A stretch of DNA of 64,000 nt from positions 174,510 to 238,509 of the forward strand of contig JH720310.1 in NCBI GenBank assembly GCA_000231825.2, given 5' to 3'. The notes under the pieces are model-generated. The model was given only the letters and a program-made list of their open reading frames with translations. It had not been told where the DNA came from and did not search any database. Origin of the DNA: Tetrahymena elliotti 4EA. Its lineage: Eukaryota > Ciliophora > Oligohymenophorea > Hymenostomatida > Tetrahymenidae. Below, piece after piece: positions 16,275 through 27,761 of this stretch (position 1 is the first letter of the stretch; each line of letters begins with the position of its first letter). The position numbers were made by a program, and so were the translations under genes.

Positions 16275-16625
16275 GACTTTAAGTAGTACTAAATGGTTAG
16301 CTTTACATACAATTTTATTATTATTTTATTTAGTGTCTAGCCTTTGAATCTTTTTCACCTAAAATCAAGAAAAGTTATTAAAAAGTTTGTATTATTACAT
16401 CACATATCATTAATTTATAGTGTTTGGTAGGGTATTTTCAAATTTAATTGAATTTTCTCTTTAAATAATGAGCCTCCTCATCTAGAACTTATAATGAATT
16501 TTTAATTAAAAAATATAAATAAATACCTATCAATTAACATTGCAGTTGATTAACTGTACAAATAACTAATTCATTCATTCATTATTTCAAATCAAAAACC
16601 AGATAACCTTTTTCTTCTAAATAAA

Positions 16626-17632
16626 ATGAACTTTTTGAAATATTACTCTAACTTATTGGTTACTCATCCCATGAAAACTAAAATGGCCACTGCAAGTAAG
16701 CTTTTTATTTTTTAATAATCCCAGCTCTATTTATTCCATTCATCTATCGATCAATTGATTGATTGATGCTCAATTACTTCCATAAATCTAATTGAAAAAA
16801 ATAAATTAAGACAAAATTATAAAAATTGAAATTTTTTGAGTTGTTTATTCTTTAAATTAATTAATTTTATACTCTTTAAATAGTTGTTAGCAAAATTTTA
16901 AATGATATTTTTTAATTACAAAAAGGTATTATTTTTTCAACAGCTGACGTTTTGTGCTAAAAATTTGTTGAAGAAAAAAAAACAATTGATTACAAGAGAA
17001 CATTTTGTAACACTTTTGTAGGCGCTTTTATTTAAGCTCCTTTACTTCATGGCTGGATGAACATTGTTTTACAAAAAGTATTAAATGTATATCTCCCTAG
17101 AATGGGTTTGCTTGTGAATGCAACAAACACTCAAAAAGCAATTTGCTCTGTAGTTTTAGATCAATTACTTTATTCTCCATTCATCTAATCTTTATATTAT
17201 ATGTCAACTAATTTACTTATCAACGGTAACTTAGAATCTGGATTAAATGCTATTAAAAATAAAATGCCTAAGTCTTTGGTTGATTCATATAAAATATGGC
17301 CTGCATCAAACTTTATCTGTTATGGCTACGTTCCTTTGCAATTCAGAGTTCTCTGGGTAATTAATTAATTAATATTATTTTATAAAACGCATTTAATTTA
17401 TTATTTTCTTTTCATAAAATAGACAAATTTAGTTGGCATTTTCTGGTAAATGTACATGAGCTATCAAAACAATAATCACCATCACCACCATAAACAAGAA
17501 CAAAACCAAGTATCTATTGAAAAATAAACTAACTTAATCCCAAATATCACAGTACCAAATTCTCTATTCTCATTTGCAACTTAGTTCTCCATGCAAATAG
17601 CTTCTACTCAAACTATGATGCTTTAAATCTGA
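16626..17632 (+). CDS. Mpv17/PMP22 family membrane protein
   Basis: 236 aa from exons 16626-16695, 16926-17356 and 17423-17632 (introns 230 and 66 bp). Mpv17-family proteins are small four-helix proteins of the mitochondrial inner or peroxisomal membrane. Support: the N-terminus LKYYSNLLVTHPMKTKMAT (the HP..T signature), SIIFSTADVLCQKFVE (the GD..Q-type motif with A instead of G), then VGAFIQAPLLHGW, LDQLLYSPFI, and the signature tail YKIWPASNFICYGYVPLQFRVLW followed by FWQMYMSY (family W.vWP..q...F..vP...R......W..yLS). The C-terminus adds about 60 residues, including a His-rich NNNHHHHH run and a polar tail not seen in typical members. The first acceptor was chosen as AAAAAG|GT because it restores the conserved segment. 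Confidence 0.9.
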
Positions 17633-19158
17633 AAAGATCAAAGATTTAACTCCAAACTAACTAACTAACCAACCAATTAAATAAATTAACAAATCAACTT
17701 AAACAATTACAAATTCTTCTAAATTTCTTATCCTCTCCTCTGATTAATTGATTCCACAAACAAACTCTGTATAAAATGTATCTAGTTAATTAAACAAAAT
17801 TAAATAAATGTTTCAAAATATAATTTTTAAATCAAATATAAATAATCTTGACTTTAAAAATATTACAATATGTCTGTCTCTAAAAAATTATATATCAATA
17901 TTTTATCAATCTATTTTTAATATTTTCAACTTCCTTCTAAAATAAATTCATATTTATTTGTAATTTTTAAAAAAACATCAAGATGACTAAAAGTAATTTT
18001 AATAAATTTAGGAGTAATATTTCAATTTTATTTTTTAACTATTTTTTAATTCTAAAAACTCATCTTCTTTCTCACAAAGAAACCATAAATTATTTCACAT
18101 CATCCATACATACATACACAGATAATTAATTATTTTAATTTTTTTTTTTAAATTACTTTAATTACTTGATTAACAATTTACTATCATAAAATTCATTTTT
18201 TTTTGCTTGCTTTGGAGGTGTAAAATTTGGAAATCATATTATATAAATTAAAGTAAAATAGAATATTTATTTCAATCACTTAATTGACTGCCAAATAAAT
18301 TCAAGAAAGAATTTTAGAAGATTGAGATAGACCAAAAAATAGATCTACTTCCAATCAGTATAAAAATAATTAAGATTTTTTGAATTATTTATATTTTACT
18401 AGTTGTTTTCTGATTCTGTTAATTTATGTTTATCATTTTAAATTTTGATCTTTAAAAATTAAAATTTATTTGAATGCTTTGGAATCACATCACCAGAAAA
18501 ATAGAAAATAAAATGATTCATTTAAATTCATTTTTAAGAAAGAAATATTTGTTTAAAGATCTTAATCAGCTCAGAAATACTTAATTGATATTTACCTGCA
18601 CTAATTAAAACAATTTTAGCTAATTACTGAGTATCTATCTACTTAAAAATTAGTTTATTAAAGTTGAAATTAACCTTAAACTTTTTGTCATAGATTTTGT
18701 AAAATTTAATAAACCGGATCATCAAATAAAAAGAAGTTTAATGAGCTGAAGATAAAATAACATTTAGTTTTCATCCTATTTTAGGAATAAAGGAGAAAAA
18801 AAATCTTTAAAAATTTGTTTAATTGAGGATTAATATTTATAGATCAATTAATCAATCAATCGTTTTTATATCTCATCAAAAATTATAATAAAAATTGAGG
18901 TTGATTTTTTCATTGATTGACTCATAATAGAGGTAAATAAAATTTTAGTTTGTTTGAGTTTTTTAACTATTGTAAATAACTCCCTCTCTCCTTCACATAT
19001 CTATCTATCTATGTATCAGCTATAAAATCAAACTTAATTTGGTGTTAATAATTAATAATCTATAAAATACAATTTTTTGATCAAATAAACAATAAATAAA
19101 TTAGAAGCAAAAAAACAAACAAACATAATAGTTGATTATTTGATTTTTAGAAATTAGG
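17633..19158. other. Intergenic, no gene seen
   Basis: AT-rich sequence between two + strand genes. Short microsatellites occur near 18099-18112 (CATA), 18855 (CAAT) and 18997-19007 (CTAT). No coding signal was seen. Confidence 0.6.
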
Positions 19159-20475
19159 ATGAAACTAAATTACTTTATTTTGGTTTTATTGATTATATCG
19201 ATTCTTTTTTAGGCTTCTAAAGCCTAAGGTTAATAGCCTCCTCCCCCTCCTCCATAAAATGGTGACGGAGATGATAACAATGACGATGATGACAATGGTG
19301 ATAATTGCAATCCTAAATTATGTAGACTTTGCTATGTAACTGAGAATCTATGTTTCTTATGCAGAGAAGGGTACTATCTTACTTAAAACTTTTCGTGTGA
19401 TGAAAGGTATGATTTTGAAGATAGGGGAGATGATTATTCTTTAGCAGTTGGAATCATAAACATCATTTTTTTGATAGTAGTTTATTTTGGATGGGCAATC
19501 ATTTCAAGAAATAATCAACATAGATACACTAATCTAAACAATGAAGCTCCTTAGTTAAGTGCAGAAGTTCTCTAAGTAATAAGATAAAATAATAATAATT
19601 AGAATTCTCCATAACTGATTAAGATAGGTGCTCCAAGTGAATTCGATACAGTTAGTAAAAAGAGTAGTATAGAGCCTTAGTAAATGTTTGATGAAAAGAA
19701 TAATGTTCACCCTAAAAATAATAAAACTCCATTACCTGCATATGATATTGATTATAATAATGCAGCTTCTCCTGACGTATCTAAGGGATATCCCTTAAAT
19801 TAATTTAACAACTTCAATTAACAACAAAATGACTTTGTCCCTGAGTTTTAGCCTCAACCAATCTAACAGTAATCACAGCAACAAGATTAGCAAAAACCTT
19901 TTGTAACAAGTGACTTAAATGGATATTGGCTGACTTAAGCAGGAAAGTTCTCCTTTAAAGATTTCAGCAATTAGCATAGAATAAAGCATGTAATCATTAA
20001 TTTAGCTATTTTGTAGAGAATATTTTCTTCTATGTTCTATAAAGCTGGCAAGAGAGGTGATGATAATGATAGAGATGAAGGTAAGAGAATGATATTTCTA
20101 GCATTCCTAGTGTGTATGATTATTTACTGGTTAGCTACCTTTATACCTCCTATTATTTTAAAGATCTTCTCCTATTGCTTGTGTTTGAAAAAGGACCCAA
20201 ATGGAAGATGTAGTTCAGTCTTCATCAATATATTATTCTACTTTTTTACAATCTTAATGACCGGCTTGTCTACAAAAGTCATTTTAAGAATGTCAGGATT
20301 CGAAGCTCAGGTTTGGATACTTCTAATCTTAGCTGCTTGGTTAATCATCCTTTTCTTTGATAAAAAATCAGTGGAAATAGCCAAAAAAAGAAAAGGAGGC
20401 TTTATGGAAAAACTAATAAAATTCAGAAAAATAGACTTTTCTACAGTACAGCCAAACTAATAAAATATTAATTGA
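19159..20475 (+). CDS. Cys-rich multi-pass membrane protein, copy 1 of a tandem pair
   Basis: Family not recognised. 438 aa, one exon. An N-terminal signal peptide (hydrophobic 4-18, cut near QAS-KAQ) is followed by a Pro run and an Asp/Asn/Gly-rich acidic stretch. A compact Cys cluster follows at about 50-80 with spacing C-x4-C-x2-C-x6-C-x2-C-x11-C, then a transmembrane helix at about 94-115. A polar Gln/Asn-rich linker carries the motif KIGAPSEFDTVSKKSS. The conserved C-terminal half begins PFVTSDLNGYWLTQAGKFSF and has about three further membrane segments around a KDPNGRCSS loop. It ends with an FFDKKSVE motif and a basic tail. This suggests a surface or endomembrane protein with a small extracellular Cys domain and a large cytosolic loop. 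The paralog lies 1.9 kb downstream on the same strand. Confidence 0.85.
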
Positions 20476-22409
20476 ATATTGAATTTATTAGTTTTCTATT
20501 GTATTTTTTTCATGCGTATGTATTAATATATTCTATTTCTCACCAATCACTAAAACTATTCAACACATAAATATTACCTTTTAATCTCTGTAAAGAATAA
20601 ATAAATGTTTAATAAAACAAGGTATTTTCTTCAAACAAACAAAATTTGATTAATATAACAAAAAATTTACTTATTTATTGATCCATCAATTCATCAAAAA
20701 AGGAAAGGCTATTTTGTTATATCTTTTCATTTAGATTAGAGTTAATCATTAGTTTTTGTTTACATCTATCTTCAAGTCTTAAGAAATAAAAGAATAAATC
20801 CTTTAACCATTTATAGTCTTTTAAAGAATTTTAATTTTTTTTCATTGATATTTCTCTGATGTAAGAGTAAAATTATTGTTAAAATGTTGCTAGTATCAAT
20901 GTATTTGATTTTATATTCAAAATAATAAATCCCCAAAGGTCTAATTTTATTCCAATGACTGTACATACTACTGCCATTTTCTTTCTAGAAAATCTTTTCA
21001 GATTATTAAAGTAATTTAATGATTACTCTTTTTCTTTTGTATTCAAGAAAATTAATCAATACAATATTAATACCTATAACAAAATATCTCCTTAAAATTA
21101 AAAATTAATTTAAAAAATATGTCCAATATTTGAATAAGTATTAATTTATTTATTATTATTTTTAGCAATCTTAAATAATTACAAAAATTTCTATCACTAA
21201 CTAAGATTAATTATTTTTTAAAAAACAAACAAAGATATTACTCTTTAAATATATGTAATAACTAACAATAACTAGCAATCATAATTGTTTTCAAAATCTT
21301 TTATGGAGTAACTAATTCAATATTTTTTACAAATTCTTATTTAGCAATATAAAACTTACTGCAATAGATCTCTTAGAGATATTTTAGCTAAAATTTTGAG
21401 AGAAGTAATATGCTTTGATACAATTTAAATTGTATTTATTTTTAATTTCGAGAAAAAACAAGCAAGCTGCTTTTATTTTATTAATTAATATTAAACACTT
21501 CTTACATTTTTTACAATAAATCTTAGTGCAGAATTTTCTTATTTACATAAGAGAAATGACATTTAACAAAATACTTAGAATTTGGCAATAGGAAAATATA
21601 AATTAAAGGAATTAACACCAAAAAGAAAAGTTAGGATTTTATGATAACTTTTAACTTCATTACAAATTAACCTTAAATTTTGTTTGATATTTAAATTTGC
21701 GTTATTGTAAATTATCTTTTTTTAAACCTTTGTATTGATTAACAGACTGACTGAGTAACTGATTGATTGATTGATTGATGCAGTTAATTGACTTTGTTAA
21801 TGCCTTGAATTGGTTTGTAAATTAATTAGAATTAAATAATTAAATATGTTATAATATGAATATTTAAAGGGTGATAAACTCGATGTATTAATTGAAAAAG
21901 GATTATTTGAAATCTAATGTAATTACATAAGTAAGAATGAAATGTAATGTATATTAGAATTTTTATTGATGGAAAAGGTAGAGAAGAAATTGATTTTTTA
22001 TTAATATTTTTGTAATTTAAATTACAAATAATCAGATTTCAATAATTAATTTATTTTGAAAATGGATTCAGAATTTAATATCCAAATCATTGAAATGTAA
22101 GGATTATTTTTTAAATTTCTCATCTTTTTATACTAATTTTGATTAATTCAGGTAAGTAGTCTTTAACGCATCAAAATTTAAATTGAGACTTATCTGTCTC
22201 ATAGAGATTATTAAAAATGATTGATTGATTGAATGAATGAATGATTGATTGATTGCGTTTTACTAGTCAGATTTTTGAAATCAACTTTAACTTAAAACCA
22301 AAGAAAAAGCACAAATAATTATAAATATTATTACATATAAAAATTACATTAATTATCTTAGTTAATAGAGAGAAGAAATAAATAAATTACATTTATCAAT
22401 ATTAATATT
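20476..22409. other. Intergenic spacer between tandem paralogs
   Basis: AT-rich spacer with GATT/GAAT microsatellites near 21759-21780 and 22220-22255. No gene or decayed gene copy was recognised. Confidence 0.6.
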
Positions 22410-23732
22410 ATGAAACAAACAACTATTTTATTATCCCTATTTGTTTTATCAACAATCTTAGCAATAGGTCATGCAAAAAATAGTGATTAAATTGACTAGT
22501 AACCTTCTCAATAACAAGGCAGAGATAGTTACAATAATTTGAAACATACTCCTTGTGACCCTAAAGAATGTAGGTATTGTTATGTTCCTGGTACTCTTTG
22601 TTTTGTTTGCAGAAATGGATATGACTGGTAAAAAAATTTTACTTGCAAAGAAAGAGAAGACTTTGATGATAGAGGAGATGGATTTTCTATTGCTTATGGA
22701 ATCGTTAACATTATATTCATTATTGTGCTTTATTTTGGATGGATGTATTCTTCTAGAAGAAACATGTAGAGATTCTTAAATGCAGATAAATTACAGAGTT
22801 TAGATAATCAAAATGGAATTCAAATCATCAAAGACAATGATTTTGAAGCCTAAATTATTAAAATAGGAGCTCCAAGCGAATTCGATACTCGTTCCAAAAA
22901 GAGCAGTACAGTAGAGCCCCTTCAATATGATGAAAAAGAAATGCAATAAAAATTTACTAAAAAGTCTACTAGTTAATAGCCTGTCTTTGAAATAGAAAAA
23001 TCAACAAACACCAAAAATAACAATAACAATGTTGCTTTAGGCTACCCAGTTAACGCTAACTAGGATTTCAATAATCAATAAGGCGTCTTCATTCCTCAAT
23101 TTTAACCATCTTAAATTTAACAACAATAATAAGAGTAATAAAATTCATCTAAACCTTTTGTTACTTCTGACTTGAATGGCTATTGGCTCACTTAAGCTGG
23201 AAGATTTTCTTTCAAGAATTTCTGCAACTTCCATAGAATTAAGCATGTAGTACTCAATATAATTATCATGTAGAGAATTTACTCTTCTATGCTCTATAAA
23301 GCATAAGGAAGAGGTAACGATGACGATGATAGCATATAAAAATAATTATTATTCTTAGCATTTTTGGTTTGCTTAATAATTTATTGGTTTGCAAGCCTTA
23401 TACCACCTATTGTAATCAAGATATTCTCTTATTTCATGTGTCTTAAAAATGATCCTAATGGTAGATGCAGTAGTATATTCATCAATATCCTTTTTTATTT
23501 ATCTGCAATTATAATGACAATTCTTACAACTGATGTAATTTTCAGGATGTCAGGATTTGAGGCTCAAGTATTTCTATTACTATGCATATCTGCATGGCTT
23601 ATTATACTTTTCTTTGATAAAAAATCAGTCGAATATGCTAAAAGAAACAGAGGAGGAAAAATTGAAGGATTAATCAAATTCAGAAAAATTGATTTCTCCC
23701 CTTAACAACAAAACCAACAAATTGCTCAATGA
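22410..23732 (+). CDS. Cys-rich multi-pass membrane protein, copy 2 of a tandem pair
   Basis: Family not recognised; clearly a paralog of the gene at 19159. 440 aa, one exon, ATG 22410 to TGA 23730-23732. It has the same architecture: signal peptide (MKQTTILLSLFVLSTILAIG), then a Cys cluster with identical spacing C-x4-C-x2-C-x6-C-x2-C-x11-C. A membrane helix of the IVNIIFIIVLYFGW type and the motif IKIGAPSEFDTRSKKSS follow. The polar linker is shorter and diverged. The C-terminal half is highly similar (KPFVTSDLNGYWLTQAGR, FMCLKNDPNGRCSS, RMSGFEAQVFLLL, FFDKKSVEYAK). The acidic Asp run and Pro run of copy 1 are absent. The preserved frame over 440 codons and the conserved Cys pattern argue that both copies are functional. 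Confidence 0.85.
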
Positions 23733-24242
23733 TTCGTGTATTATTTATTGTCTAAACCTATTTAGATCAGAAAAAAAAAAACCAAAACAAATAATTTAAA
23801 AGTTTAATCAATAATTTATCTATGGTAAATCAAATAATTATGTTTATGTAATTCTTTATTTTTACTTTACTTTACTACTCTATTAATTAAGTTCATCGAA
23901 AACTCAACTCAATCTTCCACAAAATCATTCAATTATTTTATTTCACTATTTTTTAGATCCACTCAAATTTCTTCTTTGCTTTTTACTTTATTACCCAACT
24001 TGTTGATAAAGAAAGCAAGCAAGCAAGCTAGAAGCTAGCAAGGAAAAATGTGAATTAACTTAAACACGTTATTTTATTGAACAAACATATTAATAAAGCA
24101 TTAAGAATTTACTTAATAGTAATAAAAATCATTTTAAATGAAAGAAAAGGAGCTAGATAGAATACATTAAACAACAAGCTAATATTTGAAAAATACATTC
24201 AATAATCTTCCTTTTCTATCCTATTTGCATGTTTTTCTCTTT

Positions 24243-24274
<32 letters not shown>

Positions 24275-24339
24275 TGCTAATTGTAATCAAATAAATGACA
24301 TTTGTGATAATATCTTCTTCATCTATCTAATATTTAAAA
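23733..24339. other. Intergenic, microsatellites only
   Basis: AT-rich sequence with AAGC repeats at about 24013-24030 and an ACTT microsatellite (about seven units) at 24247-24275. No gene was seen. Confidence 0.65.
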
Positions 24340-25460
24340 ACAAATTTTAAATGATTACTTTTATTCCATGAAAATGAATTCAATTTAAAACTTTTATGGA
24401 AAACATTTTTTATATTTTTTAAAATAAATGGTTTGGTTGTCTCAAACTAAACCTAAATGATAAGATAAAAAACTAATTATATTTTTTATAACAAACAAGT
24501 CAATCAATATTTTTCAAAAAAGATAAAAATAATTTTAAATAGTTACCTTAATTATTCACTAATTCGTTATTCGTGTCTCATCATTTTTTTGAATTTTAAA
24601 GAGACCAAACATAAAAAAAATTTTTTAAATACAAGACGAAAACTGAATAATAGAAGAAAAAAATAAAAACGCTATGTAAATCTATTATTCAGTTTTCGTC
24701 TAGTCATTCTATATTGACGGATTGTGAATAGTAGTGATAAATTTATTATTTTTTTAAAATTTCGTCATTATTCATTTTTCGTCTGAGTCGCTCGTCGCTC
24801 GCGAATAATACGGTATTTGATCTCTCAAAAATGAATTTCATTTAAAAATTTTATGTAAGTAAAAAGTAAAACAATATTTATTTTATTTAAAAATAAATGG
24901 TTGGCTGTTTGTTTCAAAATAGACTTAAATACAAACATAAAAAATTAAAAATTTTTATTAAAGTAATTAAGTAAGTAAGTAAGTCAATAAATGAAAAAAT
25001 GAATGAATTTTAAATAATTATTTTTATTTTTGTAGAAATGAATTTTAAATAATTATTTTTATTTTTGTAGAAATGAATTTAATTAAAAAATTTTATGCAT
25101 GAATAAGATTTTATTTTTATTAGAAATACATTTGTCGTTGAAAACTAAGCTGAAAAACAAGGACAAACAAAGGTTTTAATTATTTTTTATAGCATGTAAA
25201 TAAATTATTAGAAGAATGAATGAATTTTAAATAATTAGTTATATTTTGCAAAAATGAATATAATTTAAAACTTTTTTGTGAAAAAAAATAGATTGGCTGT
25301 CAGTTCCAAGCTAAGTTTAAATAAATGCTAAGATAAAAGAATTTTTATCTTGATAAAATGAATTTAACTGTAGAATAAAATATTATGAAAATTAAAAATA
25401 CTTCTGTTATTCAAAACTAATCTTAATATTAAGGTAATAATTATCAAGTACTTTTATTAA
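24340..25460. repeat. Degenerate tandem repeat array, about 200-bp period, interrupted by an insert
   Basis: Units of about 200 bp share AAAATGAATT..ATTTAAAA.TTTTATG, then AAATAAATGGTT.GG.TGT followed by a CAAACTAA..TTAAAT-type block. Units begin near 24355, 24825, 25070 and 25245, with a fragment near 25355. Unit 1 and unit 2 are separated by about 260 bp of unrelated DNA (24565-24825) with an inverted repeat. Inside the array 25004-25038 and 25039-25073 form an exact 35-bp direct repeat. Confidence 0.7.
24634..24701. repeat. Perfect 20-bp inverted repeat (hairpin) with 28-bp loop
   Basis: Left arm AGACGAAAACTGAATAATAG (24634-24653) and right arm CTATTATTCAGTTTTCGTCT (24682-24701) are exact reverse complements. 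A third, imperfect copy in right-arm orientation lies at 24765-24784. It is followed at 24785-24812 by a CpG-rich patch (CGCTCGTCGCTCGCG) that is exceptional for this genome. This looks like a small mobile-element remnant or a transcribed hairpin; neither is proven. Confidence 0.9.
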
Positions 25461-25614
25461 AAATAGTTAGTAATTAAATGTATGAGTGGAACATTTTATT
25501 AAACATAAATTAATTAAGGATCTTTTATGATGGGAGAGTGTTAATTTTTGTAATAGTTTGAAGCAATAAATGATAACAATAAATAACAAAGATATCTTAA
25601 AAGTAAACAAAATT

Positions 25615-27444
25615 TCATTTAATTAAATATTCAAAAATTTCAGCAATTCCTTCAATAGAGAATATAAGCTAAAATATCATTTTCTTATATATTAAGCTTA
25701 CTGAAGCATGACCTTCACAGTTTTCAGAAAAACATTTAAAGAATTTAAATAATATATTCCAAAATGAGTTTTGGTCTTTAAACTTTGCAAAGTTATTAGT
25801 TTCCTCTTTCATTTCATCAAAAAGCTCTTTGCATGAAGGTTGATTTTTTGACAAGTCTCCTAGTCCTATTCCAGTAAAAAAGTTTTAAACATCTTCCATG
25901 TCTTTAAAAACTATATGGAGTTTTGCTGATCTAAGCAAATACATTAAACTGATTTATGAAGCAATGCTTTTCCTATTTATATTTTAAATAAATCTTCAAT
26001 AAATCCTCCAAATTTGAATTGAAAAATTAAAAATCCAAAAAATAATTTTAAAATTTTAGCTTTCGAAACATAGTATCTTTCTTTCTTGTTTATTAGCTTG
26101 TAAATAATATCTTCGACACTTGCAAATGATAATAAATATCTTATTATTATTTTGCTTTAACTGAAAAAAATAAAAAAATTACAATTTATTTAAGGAGGCT
26201 TTGACGATGTCATTTTACTCTGCTGCATTTTCTAGCATTCCAATCTAGAATTGTAATAATTATAAGGAACTCATTGATATTTATTCTGTGAAAGAGTGAT
26301 TGCAGCTTAAGGCAATTTCAAAGAGGAATCCTTCAAATAGCCAGTCTACAAATTTCTGGTTATAATTTTCAGATATTTTTTTGAGAGAGTTTTTAATGCC
26401 TGCTGTGAGAGTGAAGTTTAGATTTGTTTAGTTAAAAGATTAAGCATATAAATTCTGGATTTGATTAACAGTTGGATCATCTCCAGTGAATCCCTTGTAA
26501 ATATCAGGTGGGAAACTAAATTTGATAATGACATTGTCCTTGTAAGCCTAAACGTAGATCTTAAAAAGATTAATCATATTGACCAACTCAGTAGAATTCA
26601 TAGAGTTTGCAAGCTATAAAAGCATAGCTTTTAAAGAATCAATCAAAAATTATATATTCTTTGCTGCTTCTTCAGGTTTTTTTGATTAAATTCTAACAAC
26701 AAATGCAACTATTTCTTAGTGGTCTTACTCATTTTCATTTCTCTAAAAGCCTTCCAAAGTTTCTCTAATTAAATCTTCACCCTCTTAAGTATTCACTTGA
26801 ATCTTTGCTTAAATTCTCGTATCACCAGGATGTGAGCCATAATTTAAAGCTAAGTAAATTTTATCAAGAGAATTGTCATATTTAACATCAAGAGCACTAC
26901 CCAATCTAAGAAAATCAGCATGAGCCTTTTTGAGTAATTTCATCGATTTTAACTTAAAATAAATCATTTTTTCTAATTTATTTGGTCTTCCTAATTTCCA
27001 CCACTCCCAAAATTCCTCAAAGCTAATTTTTTGATCTTTATTGACATCTAATTCCTAGAAAATCTATATTTTTATTAAAAAAGTTTCATAAATGAAAACA
27101 AACAAACAAACAAATATTTTTTTATTTTCTGAAAATTCCAAGAAAAATACAGTTTTAATGAATTGGATCCTATTATTTTAGTAATGCATTTTATGTGTAT
27201 TGATATTCTAAAAGAAACTTTAAATAATATTTTTAATAAACGCTAAATGAATTACATTTTATAGATCGTTAGTTTCCAATTACACACCTAATTCTGATGC
27301 TACTAATTTCAGTTCAGAGTAATCGAGCTAACCTGAATTATCTTTATCGAACTTAGAAAAGACTGCCTTAATGGCTTCTCTTCCTTCCTATTCAAATTCT
27401 TTAGAATGATTCTATTCTGGCTCTTTTATTTATTATTATGACAT
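25615..27444 (-). CDS. EF-hand calcium-binding protein with an unrecognised C-terminal region
   Basis: 461 aa from exons 27256-27444, 26183-27063 and 25615-25930 (introns 192 and 252 bp); phases close exactly. Start ATG 27444 reads MSQQQIKEPEQNHSKEFEQE. Two EF-hands form a calmodulin-like pair split by the first intron: loop 1 DKDNSGQLDYSE (about 32-43) and loop 2 DVNKDQKISFEE (about 68-79). Both have acidic residues at positions 1, 3, 5 and 12, so calcium binding is likely. The helix between the loops (ASELGVQLETNDLQN) has the standard spacing. Residues about 90-461 match no family I know. They are largely helical, with short motifs such as IKFSFPPDIYKGFTGDD and KFVDWLFEGFLFEIAL. No signal peptide or membrane helix. 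It lies 317 bp downstream of the DZIP1-like gene on the same strand. Confidence 0.85.
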
Positions 27445-27761
27445 TTGCTTAGACTTAACAAATATATTTTATTAATTTATTGCTTTGCGTTTTTAATTAA
27501 TTTAATGATTTTTATTGTTTTGGATTATTAAAAAATAATTGATAATCAATCATTAAATCATAGAATTTTTATTTTCATAGCAATGTGAGTGAGTGGAGTG
27601 AATGAATAATGTAATTAATAATCATATAAATAGATAGATATTAGTTTTTGTATCTTTTTTACGAAAGAAAGAATGAATGAAGGCATGATGAAAATCGAAC
27701 AAGTAAATAAAAAATTGGTTAATTTATAAGTAATGAATTTTATTGATTTATGAACTGTGTT
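27445..27761. other. Short spacer between two same-strand genes
   Basis: 317 bp of AT-rich DNA between the 3' end of the DZIP1-like gene and the start of the EF-hand gene. It presumably holds both the terminator and the promoter; no specific signal is identified. Confidence 0.6.
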
